Assembly (NCBI GenBank): GCA_036389255.1
Contig: DASVQI010000024.1
Coordinates: forward strand, 682,001 to 746,000
Origin: JACVRN01 sp036389255
GTDB lineage: Bacteria; Acidobacteriota; Blastocatellia; Pyrinomonadales; Pyrinomonadaceae
Length of the DNA stretch: 64,000 nt
Direction of reading: 5' to 3'
In this document: one piece after another, positions 41,273 to 49,123 of the stretch
How positions within the stretch are numbered: position 1 is the first letter of the stretch
Layout: every line of letters begins with the position of its first letter
Notes under the pieces: generated by a model
The model's input: only the letters and a program-made list of their open reading frames with translations
Told to the model about the DNA's origin: nothing
Database searches by the model: none
Program-made: the position numbers and the translations under genes

Positions 41273-41896
41273 ATGCCAGACGGCCACACCTCCATCAAAC
41301 AGGAAGAGCAAGCCCGCTCGTCCCTTGAGCCGCCGGACTTCGAGCTGGTGGCGCGCGTGCGCTCGGGGAACGAATCGGCCTTCGAGGAGCTTTTCAATCG
41401 TCATCGCCGCCGCGTAAGTCTCATAGCCAGCCGGTTCTTTCGCCAGCGTGAACAGGTGGAAGAGATAGTTCAGGAGAGTTTTACCAAAGCCTACTTTGCC
41501 CTGAATGATTTCTACAACGAGCAGGAGGCGTCGTTTGCTGCCTGGCTCGCGCGCATCGCATATAATTCCTGCTACGACGAGCTGCGCCGCCAGAAGCGGC
41601 GGCACGAGAACGCCTTGAGCGACGTTTCCGAAGAGGACGCGGCGTGGCTGGAAGATAATCTGCGCGCGGGCGGGGCGGAAGGCGACGTGGAGGGCACGGC
41701 GGTCACGCGGGATTTGGCGGACAAGCTGCTCTCGCGCCTGAGCGCGGAAGACCGTATGGTGCTGGTCATGCTGGACGCAGAAGGGCTGTCCGTCTCAGAG
41801 ATTGCAGACTCGACAGGCTGGTCTGTCTCGAAAGTCAAAGTCAGGGCGCACAGGGCTCGCGCATCGCTCAGACGCGTGCTCCAAAGGTTTCTGTAA
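41273..41896 (+). CDS. ECF-type RNA polymerase sigma factor
   Basis: A 207-residue extracytoplasmic-function sigma factor. Region 2 (about 20-90) includes ESAFEELFNRHRRRVSLIAS and the core-binding REQVEEIVQESFTKAY. Region 4 (about 145-205) has the helix-turn-helix with GLSVSEIADSTGWSVSKVKV and RAHRARASLRRVL. A start near the ATG at 41273 gives the standard length. The next gene codes for a membrane protein that is probably its anti-sigma factor, and the third for a CpxP-like periplasmic sensor, an arrangement typical of envelope-stress control. Confidence 0.93.
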   Translation: MPDGHTSIKQEEQARSSLEPPDFELVARVRSGNESAFEELFNRHRRRVSLIASRFFRQREQVEEIVQESFTKAYFALNDFYNEQEASFAAWLARIAYNSCYDELRRQKRRHENALSDVSEEDAAWLEDNLRAGGAEGDVEGTAVTRDLADKLLSRLSAEDRMVLVMLDAEGLSVSEIADSTGWSVSKVKVRAHRARASLRRVLQRFL

Positions 41897-41987
41897 CCGC
41901 ATATCAAGGGGGAGCGTTTTTATTAACGAAGCCGTCCGGTGTAGCTTTTTTATCGCGCCTCCGGCGGCGGAGAGAAGGTAAGATTTG

Positions 41988-42419
41988 ATGACCGGCCATA
42001 AGAAAGAGCATGGCATGAATGAAAGATTAGACCAACTGGGGCGCAAGCTCGTTCGCGCCGCCGCCGATAACGAAGAGGTTGGAGAGGCCGCAGCCTCGTC
42101 CTCTTTCCTCTATACGCGACTGCGAGCGCGCATCAATTCCGAGCGTGCCCGGCGCGAAGAGCGAGAGCGCTGGCGTGCCCTCTTCGGCGTGGTCTGGCGA
42201 GCCGTGCCCGCGATGGCGATTGTTACCCTTCTGGCTTTCGTGCTCTTTTTATCGTCCACCTTCGGGCGAAGCGTGGGCAGCTACACGGACGAGGCGCTCT
42301 TTGGCGCGCGCGACGCGGGCGTGGAGCGAGTGGTTTTCGCCTCGGACAGGCAGCCGCTCTCAAGCGACGACGTGCTGGCGACTATACTCAATGACGAAGA
42401 GCGGGGGAATTTGCGATGA
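41988..42419 (+). CDS. Single-pass membrane protein, probable anti-sigma factor
   Basis: A protein of about 143 residues with a cytoplasmic N-terminal half (about 1-65, charged, LGRKLVRAAADNEEVGEAA), one membrane helix (PAMAIVTLLAFVLFLSSTFG, about 72-92) and a short periplasmic tail ending DDVLATILNDEERGNLR. No zinc-binding anti-sigma motif (HxxxCxxC) is visible. Its position between the ECF sigma gene and a CpxP-like gene, overlapping the latter by four bases, suggests it tethers or inhibits the sigma factor. The ATG at 41988 has an AAGGT ribosome site; MNERLDQ at 42015 is possible. Confidence 0.6.
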   Translation: MTGHKKEHGMNERLDQLGRKLVRAAADNEEVGEAAASSSFLYTRLRARINSERARREERERWRALFGVVWRAVPAMAIVTLLAFVLFLSSTFGRSVGSYTDEALFGARDAGVERVVFASDRQPLSSDDVLATILNDEERGNLR

Positions 42420-42814
42420 CCGAGCGCGGCAAGTCTCTTCTCAAAATATGGCTCGCGGTGGTGGGCGTCTTCGTGCTGGGCTGTATCACGGGCTTCTCGC
42501 TGGACAGCGTCTATCGCATGCGCGCGGGCAGCGACCGTTCCGACCGCAGAAGTAAGGAAGCCGTATTTGAGCGCATGAAGCGCGACCTTGACCTGAACGA
42601 GCAGCAGGCCACGCAGATTCGCGCCATACTGGAGCAGACGCGTGACGAGTATAGACAACTGCGCGCGGAGGTTCGCCCTCGCTATGACGCCGTCAGGCAG
42701 AATGCGCGCACGAAGATTCGCGCCCTGCTCACGCCCGAACAGCAGCAGAAGTTCGACTCGAAGATGGCGGAGCGTGACGCGCGACGAGACGGCGACGAAA
42801 AGGACGAGCGCTGA
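42416..42814 (+). CDS. Membrane-anchored CpxP/ZraP-like periplasmic protein
   Basis: A 132-residue protein with an N-terminal membrane anchor (WLAVVGVFVLGCITGFSLD) and a periplasmic helical domain containing LDLNEQQATQIRAILEQTRD and LLTPEQQQKFDSKM, the paired LxxxQ motifs of the Spy/CpxP/ZraP group and of periplasmic metal-sensor proteins such as CnrX. It overlaps the putative anti-sigma gene by four bases. By analogy with CnrYXH it may sense a periplasmic signal and act on the membrane partner. No His/Met-rich metal site is obvious, so general envelope stress is as likely as metal. Confidence 0.75.
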   Translation: MTERGKSLLKIWLAVVGVFVLGCITGFSLDSVYRMRAGSDRSDRRSKEAVFERMKRDLDLNEQQATQIRAILEQTRDEYRQLRAEVRPRYDAVRQNARTKIRALLTPEQQQKFDSKMAERDARRDGDEKDER

Positions 42815-42943
42815 AGCAGCCTTTTGATTAGGCGCGTCAGTGGCGCGCGTGCCGTTCCTGATTCGTTGGAACATTAGTGAAGCGGGTGTGCGTAATGTTA
42901 TATTGAGACATTACAATCCCCCGCTTTTTCCCTGCTTGGTTCA

Positions 42944-43780
42944 ATGTCTCGAATGTTTATGAAAGGCAAGCTGATAAAAGACTCGCGGCTCTATCTTCTT
43001 CCGCTCTTCATGCTGGCGGCGCTGCTCCTGCTGTCGCCACAGTTGGCGGCCACGGCGCAGAACAGGCGCAAGGCCCAGCCGCGAACGGCTCAGGATAAGA
43101 GGTCGCCTGAGAAGGACGAGGCGGCTAAAAGCAGGGACGAGTTCGTGAGGCTCACAGAGGAATACAAGAAGAGCCTGCAAGAGCTGTTGACCTTTTACGA
43201 AAGGGACTTGAAGCGAGCCGAGGAGAAGTCCGCCAAATTGAAGGAGCTTTACTCGCAGGGGCTTATAGCAAGGCGCGACGTTGAGGACGGCGAGCAGGCC
43301 ATCAAGGACGCGCAGGTCAAGATTGCGGAGGCTCAGAAGCAGATGCGGGCGGCCGACGAGCAGGTGGCGCAGATGGTGGTCGAGGCAAAGGCCATGGAAG
43401 AGATGGCCAGAGCGGCTGTGCCCGCCAAGGGGAAGCTCACGCAGACCACGTCTTACATACGCTATAGCGGCGCGGGCTCGTGGCTAATCTCTGAATCATG
43501 GAAGATTCAGCAATTCTTCCTGCAAAGATTCGGGAGACAGCTTCCCGTCTCCGCTTACGGTCAGTCGGCGCTTCATAATCGCTGGGGGCTAGACCACCGC
43601 AACGCTATGGACGTGGGCGTTCATCCGGACAGCGTAGAAGGACAAGCGCTCATGCAATTTCTGCGCGCCAACGGCATCCCCTTCGCGGCCTTTCGCGGAG
43701 CCATACCGGGCTCGGCCACAGGCCCGCACATACACATTGGCCTTCCCTCTCACCGCTACGCCACAAGCGGCTGGCAATAG
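42944..43780 (+). CDS. Secreted coiled-coil protein with a possible DD-peptidase-like domain
   Basis: A 278-residue secreted protein. The signal peptide core LLPLFMLAALLLLSPQLAAT is followed by a long coiled coil (about 45-160, RDEFVRLTEEYKKSLQELLT onward) and a C-terminal domain of about 100 residues. That domain has His and Asp in LDHRNAMDVGVHPD and paired His in TGPHIHIGLPSHR, an arrangement reminiscent of zinc peptidases of the Hedgehog/DD-peptidase fold (M15-like). This suggests cell-wall peptide cleavage, but the match is by pattern only. A start at the second or third Met is possible. The gene converges with the PAS gene across a perfect inverted repeat. Confidence 0.6.
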   Translation: MSRMFMKGKLIKDSRLYLLPLFMLAALLLLSPQLAATAQNRRKAQPRTAQDKRSPEKDEAAKSRDEFVRLTEEYKKSLQELLTFYERDLKRAEEKSAKLKELYSQGLIARRDVEDGEQAIKDAQVKIAEAQKQMRAADEQVAQMVVEAKAMEEMARAAVPAKGKLTQTTSYIRYSGAGSWLISESWKIQQFFLQRFGRQLPVSAYGQSALHNRWGLDHRNAMDVGVHPDSVEGQALMQFLRANGIPFAAFRGAIPGSATGPHIHIGLPSHRYATSGWQ

Positions 43781-43791
43781 AAGAGGTGAAG

Positions 43792-43850
43792 GGTAAATAG
43801 CAAATGGTGAATGGAGAAATCGTTCGTCCATTCACCATTTGCTATTTACC
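43792..43850. repeat. Perfect inverted repeat built of 7-bp words (heptad hairpin 4)
   Basis: Arms 43792-43815 and 43827-43850 are exact reverse complements (24 bp) around an 11-nt centre. The left side reads as heptamers such as GGTAAAT, AGCAAAT, GGTGAAT. It lies between two convergent stop codons and could act on both transcripts, though no U-tract follows. Confidence 0.9.
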
Positions 43851-43860
43851 AACTTCCCTT

Positions 43861-44739
43861 CTACTTGTAGCGCGATAAATCCAGTGCGAAGCAGACTATC
43901 TTGTTTTTGGTTCCTTCCAGAAGCGCCGCGCCGAAGAGAAGGGTGACGGGCGTGTTATCCTTGCGTATGAACTCGCGCTTGAAGGGCGTGCAAACCCCGG
44001 TCTGACGCATCTCTTCGAAGGCGTCTTCGTCAAGCTGCAAGCTTTCGGGCCGTGTGACCTGATCCCAGTGGATGCGTCCGGCTTCCAAATCCTCGCGCGT
44101 GTATCCGAGCATCTCAAGGAAGGCGTCGTTAGCCTCAGTGATGCGCCCGCGCAAGTCCCAGAACAGAATCCCAATCATGTTGGAATCCGACAGGCGACGA
44201 AAACGGGATTCCGATTCGCGCAGCGCCTCTTCCATGCGCCTGCGCTCTTGCAGTTCCCTCTTCAATTGCAGGTTGGCCGTGCCAAGCTCCTCGGTTCTTT
44301 CCCTGACCTTCTGCTCCAGAAACCCCTGAGCTTCGTAGAGCTGTTCGCCCTCGCGCTCCAACTCCGTGACCTGAAGGCTGAGGTTGTTCGCCTTCTGTTG
44401 CATGCGCTGTCGTTTGGCGGCGTCTGCGGTCGCGTCAAGCAGCAAGACCCATGTGCCTTCCTTTCTCTGAAAGAGATAGATGTCGGCGTACTGTCCCTTT
44501 CCGGTCTGCATGTACGGCAGGAAGAGGTTGTTTGTCTCAAGCGGGAGCAGCCCCTGTAGGAAAGGCACGTGCTCGCTCACGTCCAGCCGCTCGTCCAGTC
44601 CCAGAACGTCATGCGCCGCCCAGTCGCCGCCCCAAGCCCTCAACTGATTTTCGCCATCCACGAGCATGTAGGCCGGAGAGCGCATGTCTTCCGTCAACTC
44701 AAGAATAAAGTCGCGTATGGGTATTGGAAGCTCGCTCAT
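43861..44739 (-). CDS. PAS-domain protein of the Rab-like GTPase operon
   Basis: A 292-residue protein. Residues 1-120 form an N-terminal domain with PAS-like character (AYMLVDGENQLRAWGGDWAA). A coiled coil spans about 105-180, and residues 180-290 are a PAS domain with ILFWDLRGRITEANDAFLEM and FKREFIRKDNTPVTLLFGAA. No output domain (kinase, cyclase) follows, so it is a stand-alone sensor that probably works through protein contact. It overlaps the upstream GTPase gene by four bases, suggesting a joint complex at the inner membrane face. Confidence 0.85.
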   Translation of the reverse strand: MSELPIPIRDFILELTEDMRSPAYMLVDGENQLRAWGGDWAAHDVLGLDERLDVSEHVPFLQGLLPLETNNLFLPYMQTGKGQYADIYLFQRKEGTWVLLLDATADAAKRQRMQQKANNLSLQVTELEREGEQLYEAQGFLEQKVRERTEELGTANLQLKRELQERRRMEEALRESESRFRRLSDSNMIGILFWDLRGRITEANDAFLEMLGYTREDLEAGRIHWDQVTRPESLQLDEDAFEEMRQTGVCTPFKREFIRKDNTPVTLLFGAALLEGTKNKIVCFALDLSRYK

Positions 44740-45260
44740 TTGGGCATCTCCATCATTTTCCTTGCCAGCGCCGTAAAAGCCTCTTCGACTCCGACGCCCG
44801 ACTTGGCGCTGGTTCGTATGACGTGCCAGCCCTTCTCCACAAGCGCCTCAAGCTCACGCTCATCTATATCCCACTCTTCTATCAAGTCCGACTTGTTGAT
44901 AAGAAAGATGTATGGCACCAGACCGAGCGTCTCCTGCGCGCGCGCCTGAATCTCAAGAGCCTTGTAGAGTGTCTCCTTGCGTGTGCCGTCTGCCACCAGC
45001 AGGTAGCCGCTTGCGCCGCGCAGGTATGATTTACGAAGCTCGTGCGCCTGCTCCGCGCCCTCCACGTCCCAGAGCATCATCATCATCTTTTGCGTCTCGT
45101 TCAAATCCAATAGCTTCTTATCAATCTTGACGCCGACCGTGGTGTGATACTTGTCCGAATAGATGCTCTGGACAAAGCGCCGCACGAGGCTTGTCTTGCC
45201 TACGGCGAAAGTCCCGAGCATACAAATCTTCTTCTGAACAATATTGCGCTCACTCATCAT
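44736..45260 (-). CDS. Rab/Arf-like small GTPase
   Basis: A 174-residue Ras-superfamily GTPase. P-loop GTFAVGKT (16-23), Thr41 as likely switch I residue, DVEG (65-68) in place of DTAG, NKSD (122-125) for guanine specificity and SAK (151-153). The residue matching the catalytic Gln of Ras is Ala69, so intrinsic hydrolysis is probably slow or depends on a partner. No lipid-modification motif is visible. It sits between an OmpA-like membrane protein gene (20 bp upstream) and a PAS gene (overlapping), and most likely switches this complex. Related operons occur in other bacteria, but their role is poorly known. Confidence 0.9.
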   Translation of the reverse strand: MMSERNIVQKKICMLGTFAVGKTSLVRRFVQSIYSDKYHTTVGVKIDKKLLDLNETQKMMMMLWDVEGAEQAHELRKSYLRGASGYLLVADGTRKETLYKALEIQARAQETLGLVPYIFLINKSDLIEEWDIDERELEALVEKGWHVIRTSAKSGVGVEEAFTALARKMMEMPK

Positions 45261-45279
45261 GGCAAATTCTCAAATCTCC

Positions 45280-47031
45280 CTATCTGGCATCGGTCAGAAT
45301 TATCTTAAAGGTCACGCTGCGATTGGCCGCGCGGTCTGCTTCGGTCAATTCCTCGCGCAATTTTTCTTTGGAGGTCACGGGCACGATTGTCAGGTTGGAT
45401 TTTGAAGGCAGCCGTGCGTTCAATTCGGCGGCGATTCTTTCGGCGCGTCCACGGCTCAACTCAGAGTTGCGCTCCTCGCTTCCGCTTCCATCGGCGCGGC
45501 CAGTTATTTCCAGCCGCACATCCTTCTTCATGGCCTCCGCGAGCTTCTGCAAACGCTCTATGTCGGCGGTCAACTGCCTGAACTTCTCTTCCTGACCGGG
45601 CGCAAGCTCTGTTTGATTAAGCTCGAACAGGAGCGAGGGATTAACTATACGGTCAACGTCAATCAAGTTGTCATCCTTGAGCTGATTGACGCCCGGTACG
45701 AAGCGCACCACGCGCCGCATCTCCGTTATCCATTGAAGCGTAGCGAAGCCTTCCGCCTCAAGCACTCCATTGTTAAGCTTCAGGTTCACGGTCTGCGGCG
45801 TCTCAAGCAGGCGTTGCGCGCGCGCCAGCACGAACTCCGGGCTCATAGCCTGAAACGGCTCAAAGCTTGCGACCACTTCGTTCGGGTCAACCTTCGCTTC
45901 GGGTAGGAAAGCCGCAGGGTCGCGCGCAAGCGGGTCGCGCAGGCCACCTATGAAATATTTCCCGTCGCGCTCTCCTGCCTCTGTCACCACCACGCCCGGC
46001 TCTCGCTTAACCCTTTCGACGTAAGCGTTCCAGCGCCGCGTGTCGCGCCACGAGAGAAAGCCCCAGACCAGCAGCGCGGCTACAATCAACGCAACGATGA
46101 CTATCAACGTGCGCGGGATACGCGCGGGCGCGCTTCCCTGCTTATCCTGATCAAGCTGCGTTTGCAGGCAGTCTTCCAGAATTGGCCGCGCGGCGTCGAA
46201 CTCCGAAGCATCACCGGAAAAATCCAGGAGCTGTGGCCGGAACTGTAGATGAATCGTTTCAAGCGCCTCCTGAAAAACCGGCCTCAGCTCCTGCGGCGCT
46301 GTGCCGCGTATGACGGCGGCAATGATGGCAAGCGGCCCCTGCTCGACCCAGACCGTTAGCTCGCCCACCTCCATTGTCTCAAGCCGCTCTTCTTCGGGCG
46401 CGTTGAAGGAGTCGTGAACAAAATCCTGTATCGCCGTCAGCATGCCCGACACCATGTCCGCGTCCTGCACAGCCGCTCCGCCGGCCACCGCCTGCTGCAA
46501 CAGAAGCCCCGTCTCTCTGTGAATGAGAAAGACCTGCTCTACGCGATAGAGCAGCGTGTGAAGCAGCACGACTTCCGCGAAGGGCTTTCCAGTGCGCCAT
46601 GCTTCGATTCTCCACTTCAGGCCCTGAACGGAGAAGCTGTAAGCCATGCTCTGATTGAGCGACTGCACCATGCCGCTTAAAGCGACCGAGATGGCCCTGC
46701 GAATCGCCGGGCCTATGACGGGAAAGATTGCGTCAACCAGAGGCTGCGGGTTCTTGCGGACAGAACGCTCAATCGCGGTCGTCACGGTCGGCCCGAGGGC
46801 TTGCGCCAACTCATCGTCCTGCCGGGTGCGGACGGCGATTGCGTCCGGCAGCACTTGGCTGATTTCCGTCAACTGGCGATGAGGGTCGGTGAGTCTTTCG
46901 TGTATCTCCGCAATCTGGCCTTCGGCCGGGCCGAGCAGCAGACTGCGTAGCTCCGCCGTCTCCGCGTCCTCGCTCGCGGAGCCCAGATGCACGCCTTCTT
47001 CGAGCACGTCCTGTGAACGAGGCTCAGCCAT
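45280..47031 (-). CDS. OmpA-family protein with cytoplasmic N-terminal domain and BON-like region
   Basis: A 583-residue membrane protein. Residues 1-300 are cytoplasmic and helical, with PLVDAIFPVIGPAIRRAISV as a hallmark. One membrane helix lies at about 305-330 (LIVIVALIVAALLVWGFLSW), then a periplasmic part with a BON-like domain (LLETPQTVNLKLNNGVLEAE region) and a C-terminal OmpA peptidoglycan-binding domain (about 450-583, VRLEITGRADGSGSEERNSE, SRGRAERIAAELNARL). It would bridge the cytoplasmic GTPase complex and the cell wall. It follows the coiled-coil gene across a 7-bp-word inverted repeat and precedes the GTPase gene by 20 bp. Confidence 0.85.
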   Translation of the reverse strand: MAEPRSQDVLEEGVHLGSASEDAETAELRSLLLGPAEGQIAEIHERLTDPHRQLTEISQVLPDAIAVRTRQDDELAQALGPTVTTAIERSVRKNPQPLVDAIFPVIGPAIRRAISVALSGMVQSLNQSMAYSFSVQGLKWRIEAWRTGKPFAEVVLLHTLLYRVEQVFLIHRETGLLLQQAVAGGAAVQDADMVSGMLTAIQDFVHDSFNAPEEERLETMEVGELTVWVEQGPLAIIAAVIRGTAPQELRPVFQEALETIHLQFRPQLLDFSGDASEFDAARPILEDCLQTQLDQDKQGSAPARIPRTLIVIVALIVAALLVWGFLSWRDTRRWNAYVERVKREPGVVVTEAGERDGKYFIGGLRDPLARDPAAFLPEAKVDPNEVVASFEPFQAMSPEFVLARAQRLLETPQTVNLKLNNGVLEAEGFATLQWITEMRRVVRFVPGVNQLKDDNLIDVDRIVNPSLLFELNQTELAPGQEEKFRQLTADIERLQKLAEAMKKDVRLEITGRADGSGSEERNSELSRGRAERIAAELNARLPSKSNLTIVPVTSKEKLREELTEADRAANRSVTFKIILTDAR

Positions 47032-47052
47032 TGGAAAGCAGTTTCCAGTCTC

Positions 47053-47114
47053 CAGTCTTCAGTTTTCAGTCAAAAGCAAAACGGTCTTTGCTCAAAACTG
47101 AAAACTAAGAACTG
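47053..47114. repeat. Inverted repeat built of 7-bp words (heptad hairpin 5)
   Basis: Arms 47053-47070 and 47097-47114 are complementary at 15 of 18 positions. The left side reads as heptamers AGTCTCC, AGTCTTC, AGTTTTC. It fills the spacer between the coiled-coil gene and the OmpA-like gene in one operon. Confidence 0.7.
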
Positions 47115-47124
47115 AAAGCTGTTC

Positions 47125-47736
47125 TTATTCGTTACCGGGAATTTTGAAGTCGTTGTTCAGCCTGAGCGCCACTTCTGTAAAGAGCGAGGCGAGCGAGGCG
47201 CGGTCTGTCTTGACGTTGCCGAGCTCCGCGACTTCCCTGTCGAGCAGCGCGGAAAGCTCTTCGTGCTTCTGGCGTATCTCGTCGCTCAGGTTCTTGGACT
47301 GGTCTAGAAGCTGCTGGCGCAGGTCACGCTGTGCGCGCGTGGTCTGCTCGTCCAACTCCGCCAGCTTTCTATCGAGAGCCTGACCCGTGTTCTGTAGCTC
47401 GCGCGAAAGCGCCTGAACAGAATCATCACGCGTGCGCTGCTCGGATTGCAGGCGTCCCGTCATGGCCTCGAACTCATTTTTGACGAAGGTTTCGAGCGCG
47501 TCGAAGCGCTTTCGAGTTTCGTCTCTGAGGTCGCTTGACTCCTTCAACAGACGCTCTTCAAGGCGGGCGAATCTCTTCTCGTAGTCGCGCATCTGAACGC
47601 CGAAGAGAATGTCCCTTATCTTGTCTATGTTGCCAGTCTCGTTCAAAGAGGGAGTCGTGTCGGCCCGATTGTCGTCCGGTTGCGGCGAAGCGCCGTCGGG
47701 GGCGCTCATCGCTGCCTCTCTTTCTGCTGTACTCAT
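47125..47736 (-). CDS. Coiled-coil protein of the GTPase operon
   Basis: A 203-residue soluble protein. A polar N-terminal 35 residues are followed by an almost continuous coiled coil (about 40-185) beginning with NIDKIRDILFGVQMRDYEKR. There is no membrane segment. It is the first gene of the coiled-coil / OmpA-like / GTPase / PAS cluster and is likely an adaptor or filament-forming partner. Function is inferred from context only. The spacer after it contains the heptad hairpin. Confidence 0.8.
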   Translation of the reverse strand: MSTAEREAAMSAPDGASPQPDDNRADTTPSLNETGNIDKIRDILFGVQMRDYEKRFARLEERLLKESSDLRDETRKRFDALETFVKNEFEAMTGRLQSEQRTRDDSVQALSRELQNTGQALDRKLAELDEQTTRAQRDLRQQLLDQSKNLSDEIRQKHEELSALLDREVAELGNVKTDRASLASLFTEVALRLNNDFKIPGNE

Positions 47737-48153
47737 AGCTTCACACTCTTTTGTTTTTTGAGTTCAATACAATTTCCGGCCATTTGCCAGTAAGACCGGA
47801 AAGCTCTCGGTTGCTCAGGATTTGTGGCGAATAGAGTAAAGCCTCTTAGCTTCTGGTTGCTATTCTGAAAGTTCGCAAAAGCTAACATAGGAGCAGGGGG
47901 GCGTCAATACATTTACAGGCTTCGTGCAGCAACGCCCGAATCATCACTCACCTTCTCCCTTGAGCCTGTCTCGCTCCACATTCCGGCATTTCGCATCTCT
48001 CTTGATGCTCCATGTCGTTTACAGGCCACACGATTTAGTGTCATGGTGTCATGTCGCTGAAATATCATCAACTCGCAAAACTCCATCAAACCTGCTGTCA
48101 TCTATGACGGGCATGAGAGTTGCGAATTTCCAGAGCCTAAAGGAGGTCAGTTT
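47737..48153. other. Intergenic gap without recognised gene
   Basis: A divergent gap of 417 bp between the GTPase operon and the 48154 gene. It contains a very strong ribosome site (AAAGGAGGT) just before 48154. No convincing ORF, repeat or terminator is seen; promoter boxes are not clear enough to place. Confidence 0.5.
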
Positions 48154-48720
48154 ATGAGATTCAGCTATTTAAAGAGCAGGATTAGCGGAGTTGTGCTTGC
48201 GTTCGCCGTTATATTCGGCATCGCCGTCATCTCCGCCGGGACAGCGCAGGCGCAGAACGGCGATTATCGCAGAGACCGTTACGAGAGACGCGACAGAGAT
48301 GGCCGGTGGCGCGACCGCGACCGCGATGGAAGACGACGCGACGAGCGCTGGGGCCGAAACCGCCGCGACGACCGCGACTACAACCGCGACGGCTATTATC
48401 GCGGCGATGACCGCTACGGCAACAACGGTGGCTATGGAAATTACGGCGGCTACGGAAACTACGGCGGTTATGGCAACTACGGCAGGTACGGCGGCTCTTA
48501 TGAACTTAGACAGACGGCTCTGAACGCGGGCTACAACGCGGGGCGGAGCGATGGCCGCAGGGATAGAAGCCGTGGCGAGCGCTATGAGTACAGGGACGAA
48601 GGCGATTTCCGTGACGCAGACAAGGACTACAACTCGCGCTACGGAAACCGCGAACTGTATAGACAGTATTTCCGGCAAGGGTACGTCAACGGCTACACGG
48701 ACGGCTACAGGGGATACTAA
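48154..48720 (+). CDS. Secreted Arg/Asp-rich protein with Gly-Tyr-Asn repeats
   Basis: A 188-residue protein with a signal peptide (ISGVVLAFAVIFGIAVISAG, cleavage near AQA). A strongly charged segment rich in RDRDGR follows (about 38-80), then a GGYGNY repeat, present about four times at 90-112, and a C-terminal region with Tyr/Arg/Asp motifs. It is low in hydrophobic residues and probably disordered or aggregating outside the inner membrane. The perfect ribosome site AAGGAGGT suggests high translation. A perfect 15-bp terminator follows. Similar secreted YGN/RD-rich proteins are common in Acidobacteriota, with no known function. Confidence 0.8.
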   Translation: MRFSYLKSRISGVVLAFAVIFGIAVISAGTAQAQNGDYRRDRYERRDRDGRWRDRDRDGRRRDERWGRNRRDDRDYNRDGYYRGDDRYGNNGGYGNYGGYGNYGGYGNYGRYGGSYELRQTALNAGYNAGRSDGRRDRSRGERYEYRDEGDFRDADKDYNSRYGNRELYRQYFRQGYVNGYTDGYRGY

Positions 48721-48750
48721 TCGAACAATTAAAATCTGGACTGTGACGAG

Positions 48751-48785
48751 AAAGGCGCGCTTCCTACTTAAAGGAGCGCGCCTTT
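48751..48785 (+). terminator. Strong intrinsic terminator
   Basis: A 15-bp perfect stem (AAAGGCGCGCTTCCT and its complement) around loop ACTTA, followed by CCATTTATA. It ends the 48154 transcript. Confidence 0.92.
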
Positions 48786-48820
48786 CCATTTATACCGGCC
48801 GCTCGTCGGGCTACAATAAA

Positions 48821-48852
48821 GCAACGCTCCTTCCCGAAAGAAGAAGCGTTGC
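48821..48852 (-). terminator. Hairpin, likely terminator for the 49123 transcript
   Basis: GCAACGCT / AGCGTTGC with an inner CTTC/GAAG extension; followed on the minus strand by TTTATTG. It lies after the three-way-junction element. Confidence 0.75.
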
Positions 48853-48858
48853 CTTTGT

Positions 48859-48944
48859 TGTGGACGCTGCCCTAATCGGCTTGATTAGAGCAGGTATTTC
48901 ATACCGGCTAAATTGTAGGCCGGTAATTCAGACAAGCGTCCACA
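48859..48944 (-). ncRNA. Candidate three-way-junction RNA element in the 3' region of the 49123 gene
   Basis: A 10-bp perfect closing stem (TGTGGACGCT with AGCGTCCACA) encloses two hairpins: CTAATC/GATTAG with a 5-nt loop and TACCGGC/GCCGGTA with a 10-nt loop. It lies 32 bp after the stop of the 48977 gene and 6 bp before a terminator on the minus strand, so it would be part of that mRNA's 3' end. The strand is inferred from this context. Confidence 0.5.
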
Positions 48945-48976
48945 GAAAAAGTTATCGGCAAGCAGCGCCGAATCGG

Positions 48977-49123
48977 CTATACTGTTCTGCGTCCAGTTAA
49001 GAGATTGATGACGAAGATAACGAGCGCCACAACCAGTAGAAGATGAATCAACCCGCCACCGATGTTTGCCACCAAGCCTATTAACCACAAAACCAAAAGA
49101 ACTACGAGAATCGTCCACAACAT
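48977..49123 (-). CDS. lmo0937-family small membrane protein (48 residues)
   Basis: A 48-residue, very hydrophobic protein with two helices (MLWTILVVLLVLWLIGLVAN, then GGGLIHLLLVVALVIFVINL) ending LTGRRTV. This pattern is that of the lmo0937/DUF5670 family of tiny membrane proteins, found widely in bacteria and linked to stress in some; the molecular role is unknown. A strong ribosome site (AAGGAGA) precedes the ATG. The transcript carries a three-way-junction structure and a terminator after the stop codon. Confidence 0.88.
   Translation of the reverse strand: MLWTILVVLLVLWLIGLVANIGGGLIHLLLVVALVIFVINLLTGRRTV

Noticed and set aside
43792..43850. Ordinary bidirectional terminator
   Set aside because: The stem is AT-rich and made of 7-bp words, with no T-tract on either side; it groups with the other heptad hairpins.
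48418..48495. CRISPR or tandem DNA repeat
   Set aside because: The repeats are in frame and code for GGYGNY within a signal-peptide protein; there are no unique spacers.
48859..48944. Hammerhead ribozyme
   Set aside because: Three helices meet, but the conserved CUGANGA core is not present on either strand.
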